Positions 44,505 through 52,101 of a stretch of DNA of 64,000 nt are shown here, piece after piece. The stretch spans positions 24,451 through 88,450 of the forward strand of contig JACJXJ010000003.1 in NCBI GenBank assembly GCA_020636695.1, read 5' to 3'. How positions within the stretch are numbered: position 1 is the stretch's first letter; each line of letters starts with the position of its first letter. The translations under genes were made by a program, and so were the position numbers. The notes under the pieces were generated by a model. The model ran no database searches, was not told where the DNA came from, and was given only the letters and a program-made list of their open reading frames with translations. This DNA comes from Prevotellaceae bacterium (GTDB taxonomy: Bacteria > Bacteroidota > Bacteroidia > Bacteroidales > Paludibacteraceae).

Positions 44505-45362
44505 TTATTCTTTTATACGATTTAATCGATAAAAAATTAAATAAACCAATATACAACTAATAACACCGAGCCACCAAGTATTAGCGGTTCCCAACACATC
44601 AATATCAAACTTGACATAGCCATTAAAAGTTAAAAAGAAAAGGATTACTGCTAAAGCATTATTAATAAAATGCGCCACGATAGATGCCCAAATTGAGCCT
44701 GAATACAAAAAAAGGTATCCTAATACCGCTCCAAGTAAAAGACGTGGTAAGAATCCATAAAATTGTAAATGGATTGCACTAAATATAAACGCAGTAATCC
44801 AAACAGACAAATGACGATTCAGTTTTTCACCCAAAACGGTCTGCAAAATGCCTCTAAAAAATAGCTCCTCCCCAAAAGCTGGCATTACCGCCATCACTAA
44901 CAAATTAAGAGCTAATGAACTATAGGAAGATACACTTAAAAATCTCTCTGTAAGTACCTCCGATTGCTGTTCCATTTGTTGCATCCAAAATTCCACTCCA
45001 CTCATAAAGTGGGGCAATACAACCATATCATTTAGTGATTTGAGCCAATTTACTGCTGGTAAAGCAAGCGGCATCAATAAAATAACGGCAAACCAAATAA
45101 AGGGATGAGAAATTGGTTTAAATTTTAAATAAGGAAGACCCTGACCGAATAAAAAGGTTAATAAAAATGCGGGTAAAATAAAAGTAAAAGATGTTTGAAG
45201 AACTTGCAGCCATTTCATAACTACTATGTTATTTGCATAATTAGTACACAAAAGAATAGCTACGGAACTAACTAACAAACCCACAAAAGCAATTACAAAA
45301 ATTAAAACAATTTTTGTAATCAAAGATGATTTTATATAATGACCTGCCATCATAGAGAGCAT
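44505..45362 (-). CDS. CPBP family intramembrane glutamic protease
   Basis: A 285-residue membrane protein with about eight hydrophobic segments. It contains the CPBP (CAAX protease/bacteriocin-processing) motifs: EELFFRGILQTVL with the EExxxR core, FSAIHLQFYGF with its histidine, and HFINNALAV near the end. These residues form the intramembrane active site. Bacterial members cleave or help secretion of peptides; substrates are mostly unknown. Three ATG codons (45362, 45353, 45350) are possible starts; promoter position favours any of them. It is followed by no gene in the same direction apart from tRNA-Glu. Confidence 0.88.
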   Translation of the reverse strand: MLSMMAGHYIKSSLITKIVLIFVIAFVGLLVSSVAILLCTNYANNIVVMKWLQVLQTSFTFILPAFLLTFLFGQGLPYLKFKPISHPFIWFAVILLMPLALPAVNWLKSLNDMVVLPHFMSGVEFWMQQMEQQSEVLTERFLSVSSYSSLALNLLVMAVMPAFGEELFFRGILQTVLGEKLNRHLSVWITAFIFSAIHLQFYGFLPRLLLGAVLGYLFLYSGSIWASIVAHFINNALAVILFFLTFNGYVKFDIDVLGTANTWWLGVISCILVYLIFYRLNRIKE

Positions 45363-45398
45363 AAAAAAACTTCCACTACAAAGATAGCGGAAGTTTTT
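45363..45398 (-). terminator. Terminator of the RNA-binding protein gene
   Basis: On the minus strand AAAAACTTCC (45398-45389) pairs with GGAAGTTTTT (45374-45365), with more T residues following. The 14-base loop contains a promoter -7 element for the next gene. Confidence 0.75.
45379..45386 (-). promoter_or_regulatory. -7 promoter element inside a terminator loop
   Basis: Minus strand TATCTTTG, an exact TAnnTTTG, lies in the loop of the preceding gene's terminator, 17-29 bases before the possible CPBP protease starts. No -33 TTG at standard distance. Confidence 0.4.
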
Positions 45399-45419
45399 GA
45401 ATTTTTGTAGACTTTTGTA

Positions 45420-45665
45420 TTAAGCGCGTGGACGGGCTTCTTTCACTACTAAAGCACGGCCTTCATATTCGGTACCGTTCAATTTTTCAATTACTTGTTG
45501 AGCTGCAGCGTCGTCAGGCATTTCCACAAAACTAAAACCTTTAGAACGACCTGTTTCACGATCCATAATCACTTTAACGGAAGTAATTTCACCGTACTCT
45601 GCCAACAATTGTTGGAGATCATTTTCTCGAACTTTATAGTTCAAGTTTCCAATGTAAATGTTCAT
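45420..45665 (-). CDS. Small RRM RNA-binding protein
   Basis: I start at ATG 45665, giving 81 residues that are almost entirely one RNA recognition motif. RNP2 is IYIGNL (residues 3-8) and RNP1 is KGFSFVEM (about 45-52), with the aromatic residues that stack on RNA bases. A longer frame to 45731 adds an N-terminal extension unlike this family. Such single-RRM proteins are abundant in Bacteroidota, which lack Hfq in many lineages, and may act as RNA chaperones or regulators. The gene is monocistronic. Confidence 0.92.
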   Translation of the reverse strand: MNIYIGNLNYKVRENDLQQLLAEYGEITSVKVIMDRETGRSKGFSFVEMPDDAAAQQVIEKLNGTEYEGRALVVKEARPRA

Positions 45666-45790
45666 AAAAATTAAATTAAGAATGTACTTATGCTTCTGAT
45701 AGTCACCTATAACTATCTCAAAAACATTCACAAAGAAACAATTAATTATTGAATTAACAATACTTTTTAATAAAAAATTTCATTTTTTTA

Positions 45791-46483
45791 TTAATCTGGT
45801 AAACGTGCAATGATGGTTTCATTACCACGTGTCTGTTCTCCCATTTGTACAAAAATTTCTGTACCTTCGGGGAAAAACAGGTCAACACGCGAACCAAATT
45901 TGATAAATCCCATATGTTCATTAATGCAACACGCATGATTAGGAGCGGCATATGTAACAATCCGACGAGCTAAAGCTCCAGCAATTTGACGTACCAAAAT
46001 TTGATGTTTTGATTTGCTTTCAATTACAACCGTAGAACGTTCATTTTCATGACTTGATTTAGGTAAATACGCTGCCATGTGCCTACCACTGTGGTGTTTC
46101 ACATATTTGACAACTCCATCTATAGGATACCAATTAGCATGGACACTAAATACAGACATAAAAATAGACACCTGAATACGACGTTCTCCTCCAAAATATT
46201 CATATTCCTCTGTAGGTTCGATAACAACCACACGTCCATCAGCAGGAGCTACGACCAAATTTGAATCTTCAATATAAGCTTCACGACTTGGATTTCGAAA
46301 GAAATAGAAGAAAAACGAAAATGCGAGAATCGACACTACTAAATTACAAATAAACACCAACTGATTAGGTGATTGGAAATAAAAAACGACGTTAATTACT
46401 AACAAAAGTAGCATTAATGAAAGTAAAATAGCATACCCTTCTTTATGCACTTTTAATCTACGCTTAAAATGTTTGTTTTTCAT
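45791..46483 (-). CDS. psd: Phosphatidylserine decarboxylase (short, archaeal-type family)
   Basis: A 230-residue enzyme that makes phosphatidylethanolamine. It has N-terminal hydrophobic segments (about 15-55), then VAPADGRVVVIEP and HSGRHMAAYLPKSSHENER. The C-terminal GFIKFGSRVDLFFPEG holds the Gly-Ser self-cleavage site that creates the pyruvoyl group. The short form is typical of Bacteroidota. It is the last gene of the ftsH-LUD-cdsA-psd run and lies 28 bases after cdsA, which feeds the same lipid pathway. Confidence 0.93.
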   Translation of the reverse strand: MKNKHFKRRLKVHKEGYAILLSLMLLLLVINVVFYFQSPNQLVFICNLVVSILAFSFFFYFFRNPSREAYIEDSNLVVAPADGRVVVIEPTEEYEYFGGERRIQVSIFMSVFSVHANWYPIDGVVKYVKHHSGRHMAAYLPKSSHENERSTVVIESKSKHQILVRQIAGALARRIVTYAAPNHACCINEHMGFIKFGSRVDLFFPEGTEIFVQMGEQTRGNETIIARLPD

Positions 46484-46511
46484 AAAAATAACCCTGTACT
46501 AAAAGACAAAT

Positions 46512-47330
46512 TTAAAATAATTGTAAATAAAGATATATGGCTGGAACTGCCAACAACATACTATCAAAACGATCGAGTAAACCTCCATGTCCAGGAATAA
46601 TCCGACCAGAATCTTTGACTCCAACAGAGCGTTTAGTCAAACTTTCCATCAAGTCGCCAAACGTCCCAAATATAACAACTAGTAATGAAAAGATAAGCCA
46701 TTGCCACCATACTAAATCAGCTTCCAACAAAGAAAACACATAGCCAGCAACCATAGAAGCCACCGCTCCACCTATAAAACCTTCCCATGATTTTTTAGGA
46801 GATATACGTTCAAATAAACGATGTTTACCAAACATACTACCAACTAAATATGCAAAAGTATCATTTACCCAAATAATGATGAAAACGGCCAATAATAAAT
46901 TTGGATTCCAAGTATTATTAAAATACAAAATATTACTCAACAAAGCAAATGGTAACGATATCATAACCTGTCCTAAAACAAAATAAGCCCAATTATGTAA
47001 AGGACGATGTCGGTGACGAAATAATTCTGAAAGAAGAACTAAAATGACGAACAAGCCATAAATAGGCATTAAATTAAAAGGAATAAATTCCATAAAATGG
47101 CGTGCAAAAAACACAAAAAACAGAATGCAATTGGCAACAATAGCTGGTCCAACCATTACATCAATACGACCAGGCGAATTAATCATATTGTAAAATTCAC
47201 GCATCGCCAAGGATGAGATAATTAAAAAGACGGCCAAAAAAGTCCATGGACTCACCAGGATAGAGCTAACAATAGTTGCCACAAAAATAGCCCCAGAAAC
47301 GCCTCGTTGTATTAAATTTCTACTTAGCAT
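46512..47330 (-). CDS. cdsA: Phosphatidate cytidylyltransferase
   Basis: CdsA makes CDP-diacylglycerol, the branch point of phospholipid synthesis. The 272-residue protein has about eight membrane segments and the C-terminal signature KDSGRIIPGHGGLLDRFDS (about residues 236-254), where the aspartates bind metal and CDP-lipid. The region FAYLVGSMFGKHRLFERISPKKSWEG is also typical. It starts two bases after the LUD gene and is followed by psd, giving two consecutive steps toward phosphatidylethanolamine. Confidence 0.95.
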   Translation of the reverse strand: MLSRNLIQRGVSGAIFVATIVSSILVSPWTFLAVFLIISSLAMREFYNMINSPGRIDVMVGPAIVANCILFFVFFARHFMEFIPFNLMPIYGLFVILVLLSELFRHRHRPLHNWAYFVLGQVMISLPFALLSNILYFNNTWNPNLLLAVFIIIWVNDTFAYLVGSMFGKHRLFERISPKKSWEGFIGGAVASMVAGYVFSLLEADLVWWQWLIFSLLVVIFGTFGDLMESLTKRSVGVKDSGRIIPGHGGLLDRFDSMLLAVPAIYLYLQLF

Positions 47331-47332
47331 AA

Positions 47333-47956
47333 TTATAGATTTTCGGCTATGAATACATATAATTTTCGTGGTCCATGAGCACCCATGACCAACGTTTTTT
47401 CAATATCGGCAGTACGGCTTGGGCCAGAAATAAAAGATACCAAAGAAGGTAATGCACCTAGGTATTTTTCTTGCAAAGCCTGTAAAGCATCGGTCACAAA
47501 AGGAACCAATTGACTACGTTTTGCTATGACAATATGTACTGGCGGAAAAACATTTAACTGCCTGCCGCCATAACTCGCTGACGAAATTAATACACTACCT
47601 GTGCGCGCCACTAAAAATTCACATTCAGTAATAGCTGCATCCATGTCAGCATAAGGCTCACTGTTTAAAAACACATTTGGCAATTGGTTTTGAATATCTG
47701 GCAACGACGAATAAACAGCTGCGAAACCTTTCTCCACCAAAAATGAATTAAGACCAGCGTATAATTCAGTATCCGTTTTAAAACTAAATGACTCACCACC
47801 TATTAACGCTAACTCTGCTTGAAAACAGCTATCTAAAGAACCTTCAATGGGTTTATAAATGCTGGCATCTTCATTTTCAAAAGTAGCATTGACAGCACTT
47901 TTATCGGAAAAGGCTGCGATTTTTTGTAAAATAATATGACGAGAATCAAGCTTCAT
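47333..47956 (-). CDS. LUD domain protein (LutC-like)
   Basis: A 207-residue protein covering one LUD domain, related to LutC of lactate utilisation systems. Recognisable parts are the EFLVARTGSVLISS segment, the VFPPVHIVIAKRSQLV strand and FISGPSRTADIEKTLVMGAHGPRKLYVF near the end. No lutA or lutB lies nearby. Instead it overlaps ftsH by 11 bases and is followed by cdsA, a position fixed across many Bacteroidales. A role outside lactate oxidation is therefore likely but unknown. Confidence 0.88.
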   Translation of the reverse strand: MKLDSRHIILQKIAAFSDKSAVNATFENEDASIYKPIEGSLDSCFQAELALIGGESFSFKTDTELYAGLNSFLVEKGFAAVYSSLPDIQNQLPNVFLNSEPYADMDAAITECEFLVARTGSVLISSASYGGRQLNVFPPVHIVIAKRSQLVPFVTDALQALQEKYLGALPSLVSFISGPSRTADIEKTLVMGAHGPRKLYVFIAENL

Positions 47957-49943
47957 CAGTGGTATTTAGTTCCGTTTCTGTTGGTAAAGCTGGCTCTTGG
48001 GCAACTTGGCTAAGTAATAATTCATCAGCACGACTTTTCCAAGGTCGTTTGCCTAAAATAGCTTCAACATCTTCAGCAAATAAGACTTCTTTTTCTAATA
48101 AAATTTGTGCCAATTTATTATGACCCTCTTGATGTTCTTTTAATAGTTTTTTGGCACGTTCAAACTGCTCTGCTATAATTTTTTTAGCTTCTTCATCGAT
48201 AAGTTCTGCAGTTTTTTCACTGTAAGGCTTTGTAAACCCAAAGTCAGAATTACCAGACGAATCGTAATAACTCATATTGGCCAAGTTATCACTCATGCCA
48301 AAATAAGCTACCATGGCATACGCTTTTTTGGTTGACCGTTCCAAATCGCTAATAGCACCAGTACCAAGCATATTCAAAAATACTTCTTCGGCAGCTCTAC
48401 CGCCCAATAACGAACATAACTCGTCCAAAATATGCTCACGTGAAGTTAATTGACGCTCTTCTGGCAAATACCAAGCAGCACCTAAAGCCTCGCCACGAGG
48501 AACAATCGTCACTTTTACAAGTGGATTTGCGTGCTCCAACAACCAGCTAATAGTGGCATGGCCAGCTTCATGATAAGCAATATTCTTTTTCTCTTCCTGA
48601 GTTAAGATCTTCGTTTTCTTTTCCAATCCTCCCACAATACGATCAACAGCGTCTAAAAAATCCTGCTTATCAACAGACTTTTTATCCTGTCGAGCAGCGA
48701 TTAAAGCCGCTTCATTACAAACATTGGCAATATCAGCACCAGAAAAACCTGGTGTTTGACGAGATAAGAACTCTATATCAACTGTACTATCAAGTTTTAA
48801 TGGGCGTAAATGCACTTGGAAAATTTCTTTACGCTCGTGCACATCAGGTAAGTCGACATGAATTTGGCGATCGAAACGACCTGCACGCAACAAGGCTTTA
48901 TCCAAAATATCAGCACGATTGGTAGCTGCTAGAATAATGACACCACTATTAGAACCAAAACCGTCCATTTCTGTAAGCAATTGATTCAAAGTGTTTTCAC
49001 GTTCATCATTACCTCCCATATTATTATTTTTACCACGAGCACGCCCAACAGCGTCAATTTCGTCGATAAACACAATACACGGCGCTTTTTCTTTAGCTTG
49101 ACGGAATAAATCACGCACGCGACTAGCACCTACACCTACAAACATTTCCACAAAATCGGAACCAGACATCGAAAAGAATGGCACATCGGCCTCACCAGCA
49201 ACGGCTTTCGCTAACAATGTTTTACCAGTTCCTGGAGGGCCTACAAGTAAAGCGCCTTTAGGAATTTTACCTCCCAATTCGGTATATTTATCAGGTTTAC
49301 GCAAAAAGGCAACGATCTCTTCTACCTCTTGCTTGGCACCAGCTAACCCTGCCACATCCTTGAACGTGGTTTTAGTTTTCGTTGAATCACCTTTATCGAA
49401 GAGTTGAGCTTTAGATTTGCCGACATTAAAAACGCCTCCAGGCCCCCCCCCGCCACTAGACATTTTACGATTCATAAAGACAACAAAAAGTATCAACAAT
49501 AAAATTGGTAACACAGAATAGAGAAACATCTCCATGTAGTTTTTACCTTCCTTGTACGATACCTCACCCGTAAACACCTTTTCCTTTTGAAGTTCGGTAA
49601 TCAATTTAGAAAATTCCTCCACAGAAGGAACCAATGCATTGATATTAGGTATTTTATCGCCTTCTTTATAAGTTTTTCCAAACAATTGTTCTGCGCACTT
49701 TGGGTCAATTTCTGCATCAACCTTGTTTTGTGTAATGGTTACTGTCATACTTTTTACACATCCACTGCGCAATCCTTCCTCAAGTTTTGAGTAAGGTACT
49801 TCTTTAGAAGTTTGCCCTCCATCCCAAAAAAGCGATACCGCAAAAAACACGGCAATAGCCAAATAAATCCAATAAAAATTGAACTTCGGCTTAAATTGCT
49901 TAGGATTAGGCAACTGTGGCTTAATATTTTTTTTCTGTTCCAT
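47946..49943 (-). CDS. ftsH: ATP-dependent zinc metalloprotease FtsH
   Basis: FtsH degrades faulty membrane proteins and short-lived regulators at the inner membrane. The 665-residue protein has transmembrane segments at about 22-40 and 137-157 with a periplasmic loop between. Walker A is GPPGTGKT at 235-242, Walker B VFIDEID near 292-297, and the zinc site HEAGH near residue 459. The Gly-rich linker after the second membrane segment (about 162-170) is encoded by a run of nine G (49443-49451 on the opposite strand as C), an obvious slippage risk. It leads the ftsH-LUD-cdsA-psd operon. Confidence 0.97.
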   Translation of the reverse strand: MEQKKNIKPQLPNPKQFKPKFNFYWIYLAIAVFFAVSLFWDGGQTSKEVPYSKLEEGLRSGCVKSMTVTITQNKVDAEIDPKCAEQLFGKTYKEGDKIPNINALVPSVEEFSKLITELQKEKVFTGEVSYKEGKNYMEMFLYSVLPILLLILFVVFMNRKMSSGGGGPGGVFNVGKSKAQLFDKGDSTKTKTTFKDVAGLAGAKQEVEEIVAFLRKPDKYTELGGKIPKGALLVGPPGTGKTLLAKAVAGEADVPFFSMSGSDFVEMFVGVGASRVRDLFRQAKEKAPCIVFIDEIDAVGRARGKNNNMGGNDERENTLNQLLTEMDGFGSNSGVIILAATNRADILDKALLRAGRFDRQIHVDLPDVHERKEIFQVHLRPLKLDSTVDIEFLSRQTPGFSGADIANVCNEAALIAARQDKKSVDKQDFLDAVDRIVGGLEKKTKILTQEEKKNIAYHEAGHATISWLLEHANPLVKVTIVPRGEALGAAWYLPEERQLTSREHILDELCSLLGGRAAEEVFLNMLGTGAISDLERSTKKAYAMVAYFGMSDNLANMSYYDSSGNSDFGFTKPYSEKTAELIDEEAKKIIAEQFERAKKLLKEHQEGHNKLAQILLEKEVLFAEDVEAILGKRPWKSRADELLLSQVAQEPALPTETELNTTDEA

Positions 49944-50038
49944 ATATTTATACTATCAATAATTACATACCACTACGTTCACATACCACAATTACGGTCA
50001 ACTCAGAATCTCACAAGCCCCAGATGGAGCTAACCTTG

Positions 50039-50046
50039 CAAATGTA
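50039..50046 (-). promoter_or_regulatory. -7 promoter element for ftsH operon
   Basis: Minus strand TACATTTG fits TAnnTTTG, 96 bases upstream of the ftsH ATG, giving a leader of about 90 bases. The -33 box is unclear. Confidence 0.4.
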
Positions 50047-50069
50047 CGTGAATTTAAATCGAATTTTCG

Positions 50070-50429
50070 TTAAACAATATCTTCGTATTCTTTAATATCA
50101 GCATCTTCCCATAAATGTTCAATATCGTAAAATGCACGTGTCTCACGACGAAAAACATGCACAATGACAGAACCATAATCCAACGCAATCCATTCACAAT
50201 TTTCAAAGCCATCAGTGGCAAAAGGTTTTTCATTGGCATTTTTGCGTACATAATCTTTGACTTCCATAGCGATGGAAGATACATGCACATTCGAATCACC
50301 TTCGCAAATAACAAAATACTGACAAGGAGCATCTAACTTAGTCATATCAACCGTAACAACGCGTTTTGCCTTTTTCTCTTGCATACCAGCTACAATAGCT
50401 TCAAGTAACTTTTTATCTTCTTTTTTCAT
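50070..50429 (-). CDS. rsfS: Ribosomal silencing factor RsfS
   Basis: RsfS binds ribosomal protein L14 and blocks joining of the subunits when nutrients are low. The 119-residue protein carries the family blocks VTVDMTKLDAPCQYFVICEGDSNVHVSSIA, ATDGFENCEWIALDYGSVIVHVF and a C-terminal REETRAFYDIEHLWEDA-like end (FYDIEHLWEDA seen). Length is normal. It precedes ftsH, the usual Bacteroidales order, but ftsH has its own -7 element. Confidence 0.94.
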   Translation of the reverse strand: MKKEDKKLLEAIVAGMQEKKAKRVVTVDMTKLDAPCQYFVICEGDSNVHVSSIAMEVKDYVRKNANEKPFATDGFENCEWIALDYGSVIVHVFRRETRAFYDIEHLWEDADIKEYEDIV

Positions 50430-50469
50430 TCAAAAATTTATTTCATTCTGTTCGTAAAATTCCACTTCA

Positions 50470-50477
50470 CAAATATA
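50470..50477 (-). promoter_or_regulatory. -7 promoter element for rsfS
   Basis: Minus strand TATATTTG fits TAnnTTTG, about 40 bases upstream of the rsfS ATG. A TTTG lies only 12 bases further up, so the -33 match is poor. Confidence 0.4.
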
Positions 50478-50523
50478 CACATTCTATTCCAAATCCTAAA
50501 ACCAGACTTTTTGGCAGTTTTAT

Positions 50524-50964
50524 CTAAAAAAACAGGCCATTGACATACATCCAAACCACATAACGCAAAAATTTACCCAATAACATGGATACGGCTACAA
50601 TCCAAAATCGACTGCGCATAAATCCTGCTGCTACGGCTATGATATCGCCAACACCAGGTAAAAAAGAGAAGAACGCCAACCAATCGCCGTATTTGTGGAA
50701 TTTTTGGTTGAATCGATCCACTTTTTCCTTCTTAATGCGTAACCATTTTTCAATCCACTCTATTTTACCAAGATGCCCTAGCCAATAGCACGTCAACCCA
50801 CCAAGCCAATTGCCTAAAGTAGCCCAAAGCACACAAGTCCAAGCATCTAAACCACCAAATACAAGTGCGGTAAAAACCACTTCGGAACTGAACGGAACAA
50901 CCGTTGCCGCTAAAAAAGAGGCAATAAAAAGTCCAGCATAACCATATTCGGCGAACTCTAACAT
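50524..50964 (-). CDS. YqaA/DedA-like (VTT domain) membrane protein
   Basis: A 146-residue inner-membrane protein with about four hydrophobic segments. The pattern LFIASFLAATVVPFSSEVVFTALVFGG and, further on, FFSFLPGVGDIIAVAAGFMR is that of the YqaA subgroup of the DedA/SNARE-associated (VTT) superfamily, whose members act as lipid scramblases or flippases. The glycine- and proline-rich GVGDI loop is conserved. It overlaps the upstream membrane protein gene by one base, indicating coupled translation. Confidence 0.85.
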   Translation of the reverse strand: MLEFAEYGYAGLFIASFLAATVVPFSSEVVFTALVFGGLDAWTCVLWATLGNWLGGLTCYWLGHLGKIEWIEKWLRIKKEKVDRFNQKFHKYGDWLAFFSFLPGVGDIIAVAAGFMRSRFWIVAVSMLLGKFLRYVVWMYVNGLFF

Positions 50965-51959
50965 TAAAATCCTAGTAGATTTAGTACACGATAAGCCAAT
51001 CCTAAAACAATGAACGCAATAAAGACGATATTGACAAATTTAGATTGATTGGTTGAGAAGAAAAAACTCAATAGGAGAATAAGAAATATAATAGGGACAA
51101 ATAATAATACGTCCAATTTATAAAAAAATAAAGCCACCCAAATAACGCCCAAAACAAAAGCCAAATTGATAAAGAAAAAGTTTAAACGAACGTGTAATTT
51201 AAAGTTTAAACTAACAGAAAAATAAGAAACTAACGCCATTAAAAACAACACTAATAACACACCTCCCAATAAAACATCAGTTCGTAATAGTGATAATGAT
51301 GATAAATCAAACATATATAAATGGGACTCGCCCAAAATAGCATACAAAATTGGCAAATTATCAGATAAAAAGAACGCACTCCACACTAAAAATAAAGGAA
51401 CTAAAATACCTGACAACAAGGCAAAAAATGTGCGAATAGTGAATGTACTAAAAATAATCATGCCGATGACAAATATAACTAGCAAATAGGCATATTCTAC
51501 ATGAAAGAATGCGGCACTTATAATTAAAAATCCTATATTAAAAGCGGCAGATACTTTTTCGCCGTTGTAACTATACATAGACAACAACTCCGAAATTGCC
51601 AATAAAAATAAAATTAATGCGATAGTACGGGCATCAAAGAATTGAAGATCGGCAATAATAGACATCACAAAAAGGGCTACAAACAAAGGAATCACACTAC
51701 GTAAAGGAATCAGTTGCCAACGTTCACACCAGCGCATAAGTATTAAACCTATGGCTATTTGAAAGAAGAACTGAATAACGTGAGCCCAGCCAGCCGATAA
51801 AGTAAACCACGTAAAGGTTCCAAATAATTGAAACGGATAGCTATCTTGAGGATGAGCTATCCCCAATATAGCTGGCAAAAACCACAAAATAGCCGAAAAA
51901 ATAATCGGTATTATGAGCCATTCTAAACTTGGTGTTACTAATTTTTTTAATATTTGCAT
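50964..51959 (-). CDS. Polytopic membrane protein of unknown function (DUF6427-like)
   Basis: I start at ATG 51959 (331 residues, MQILKKLVTPSLEW) because the extension to 52022 is a poor N-terminus. The protein is almost wholly hydrophobic with about ten membrane segments, short loops, and a HPQDSYPFQLFG stretch after the first segment. That layout resembles Bacteroidota proteins labelled DUF6427, but the identification is by feel. No catalytic motif is visible. It overlaps the YqaA gene by one base and follows the terminator of the peptidase gene. Confidence 0.65.
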   Translation of the reverse strand: MQILKKLVTPSLEWLIIPIIFSAILWFLPAILGIAHPQDSYPFQLFGTFTWFTLSAGWAHVIQFFFQIAIGLILMRWCERWQLIPLRSVIPLFVALFVMSIIADLQFFDARTIALILFLLAISELLSMYSYNGEKVSAAFNIGFLIISAAFFHVEYAYLLVIFVIGMIIFSTFTIRTFFALLSGILVPLFLVWSAFFLSDNLPILYAILGESHLYMFDLSSLSLLRTDVLLGGVLLVLFLMALVSYFSVSLNFKLHVRLNFFFINLAFVLGVIWVALFFYKLDVLLFVPIIFLILLLSFFFSTNQSKFVNIVFIAFIVLGLAYRVLNLLGF

Positions 51960-52045
51960 GTTCAAATTAATTTGAAGAATACAACTAACAAAAGTCCACA
52001 AAGTTAGCAAAAAAAACAACAACTTTTACATCCTCATTGAAAGCA

Positions 52046-52079
52046 TAAAAAAAGCGGCACTCTATAACCGAGTACCGCT
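52046..52079 (-). terminator. Terminator of the M3 peptidase gene
   Basis: On the minus strand GCGGTACTC (52078-52070) pairs with GAGTGCCGC (52062-52054), allowing one G-U pair, followed by a run of T residues. Confidence 0.8.
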
Positions 52080-52101
52080 CTTTATACTTAAAGATTTTAG
52101 T

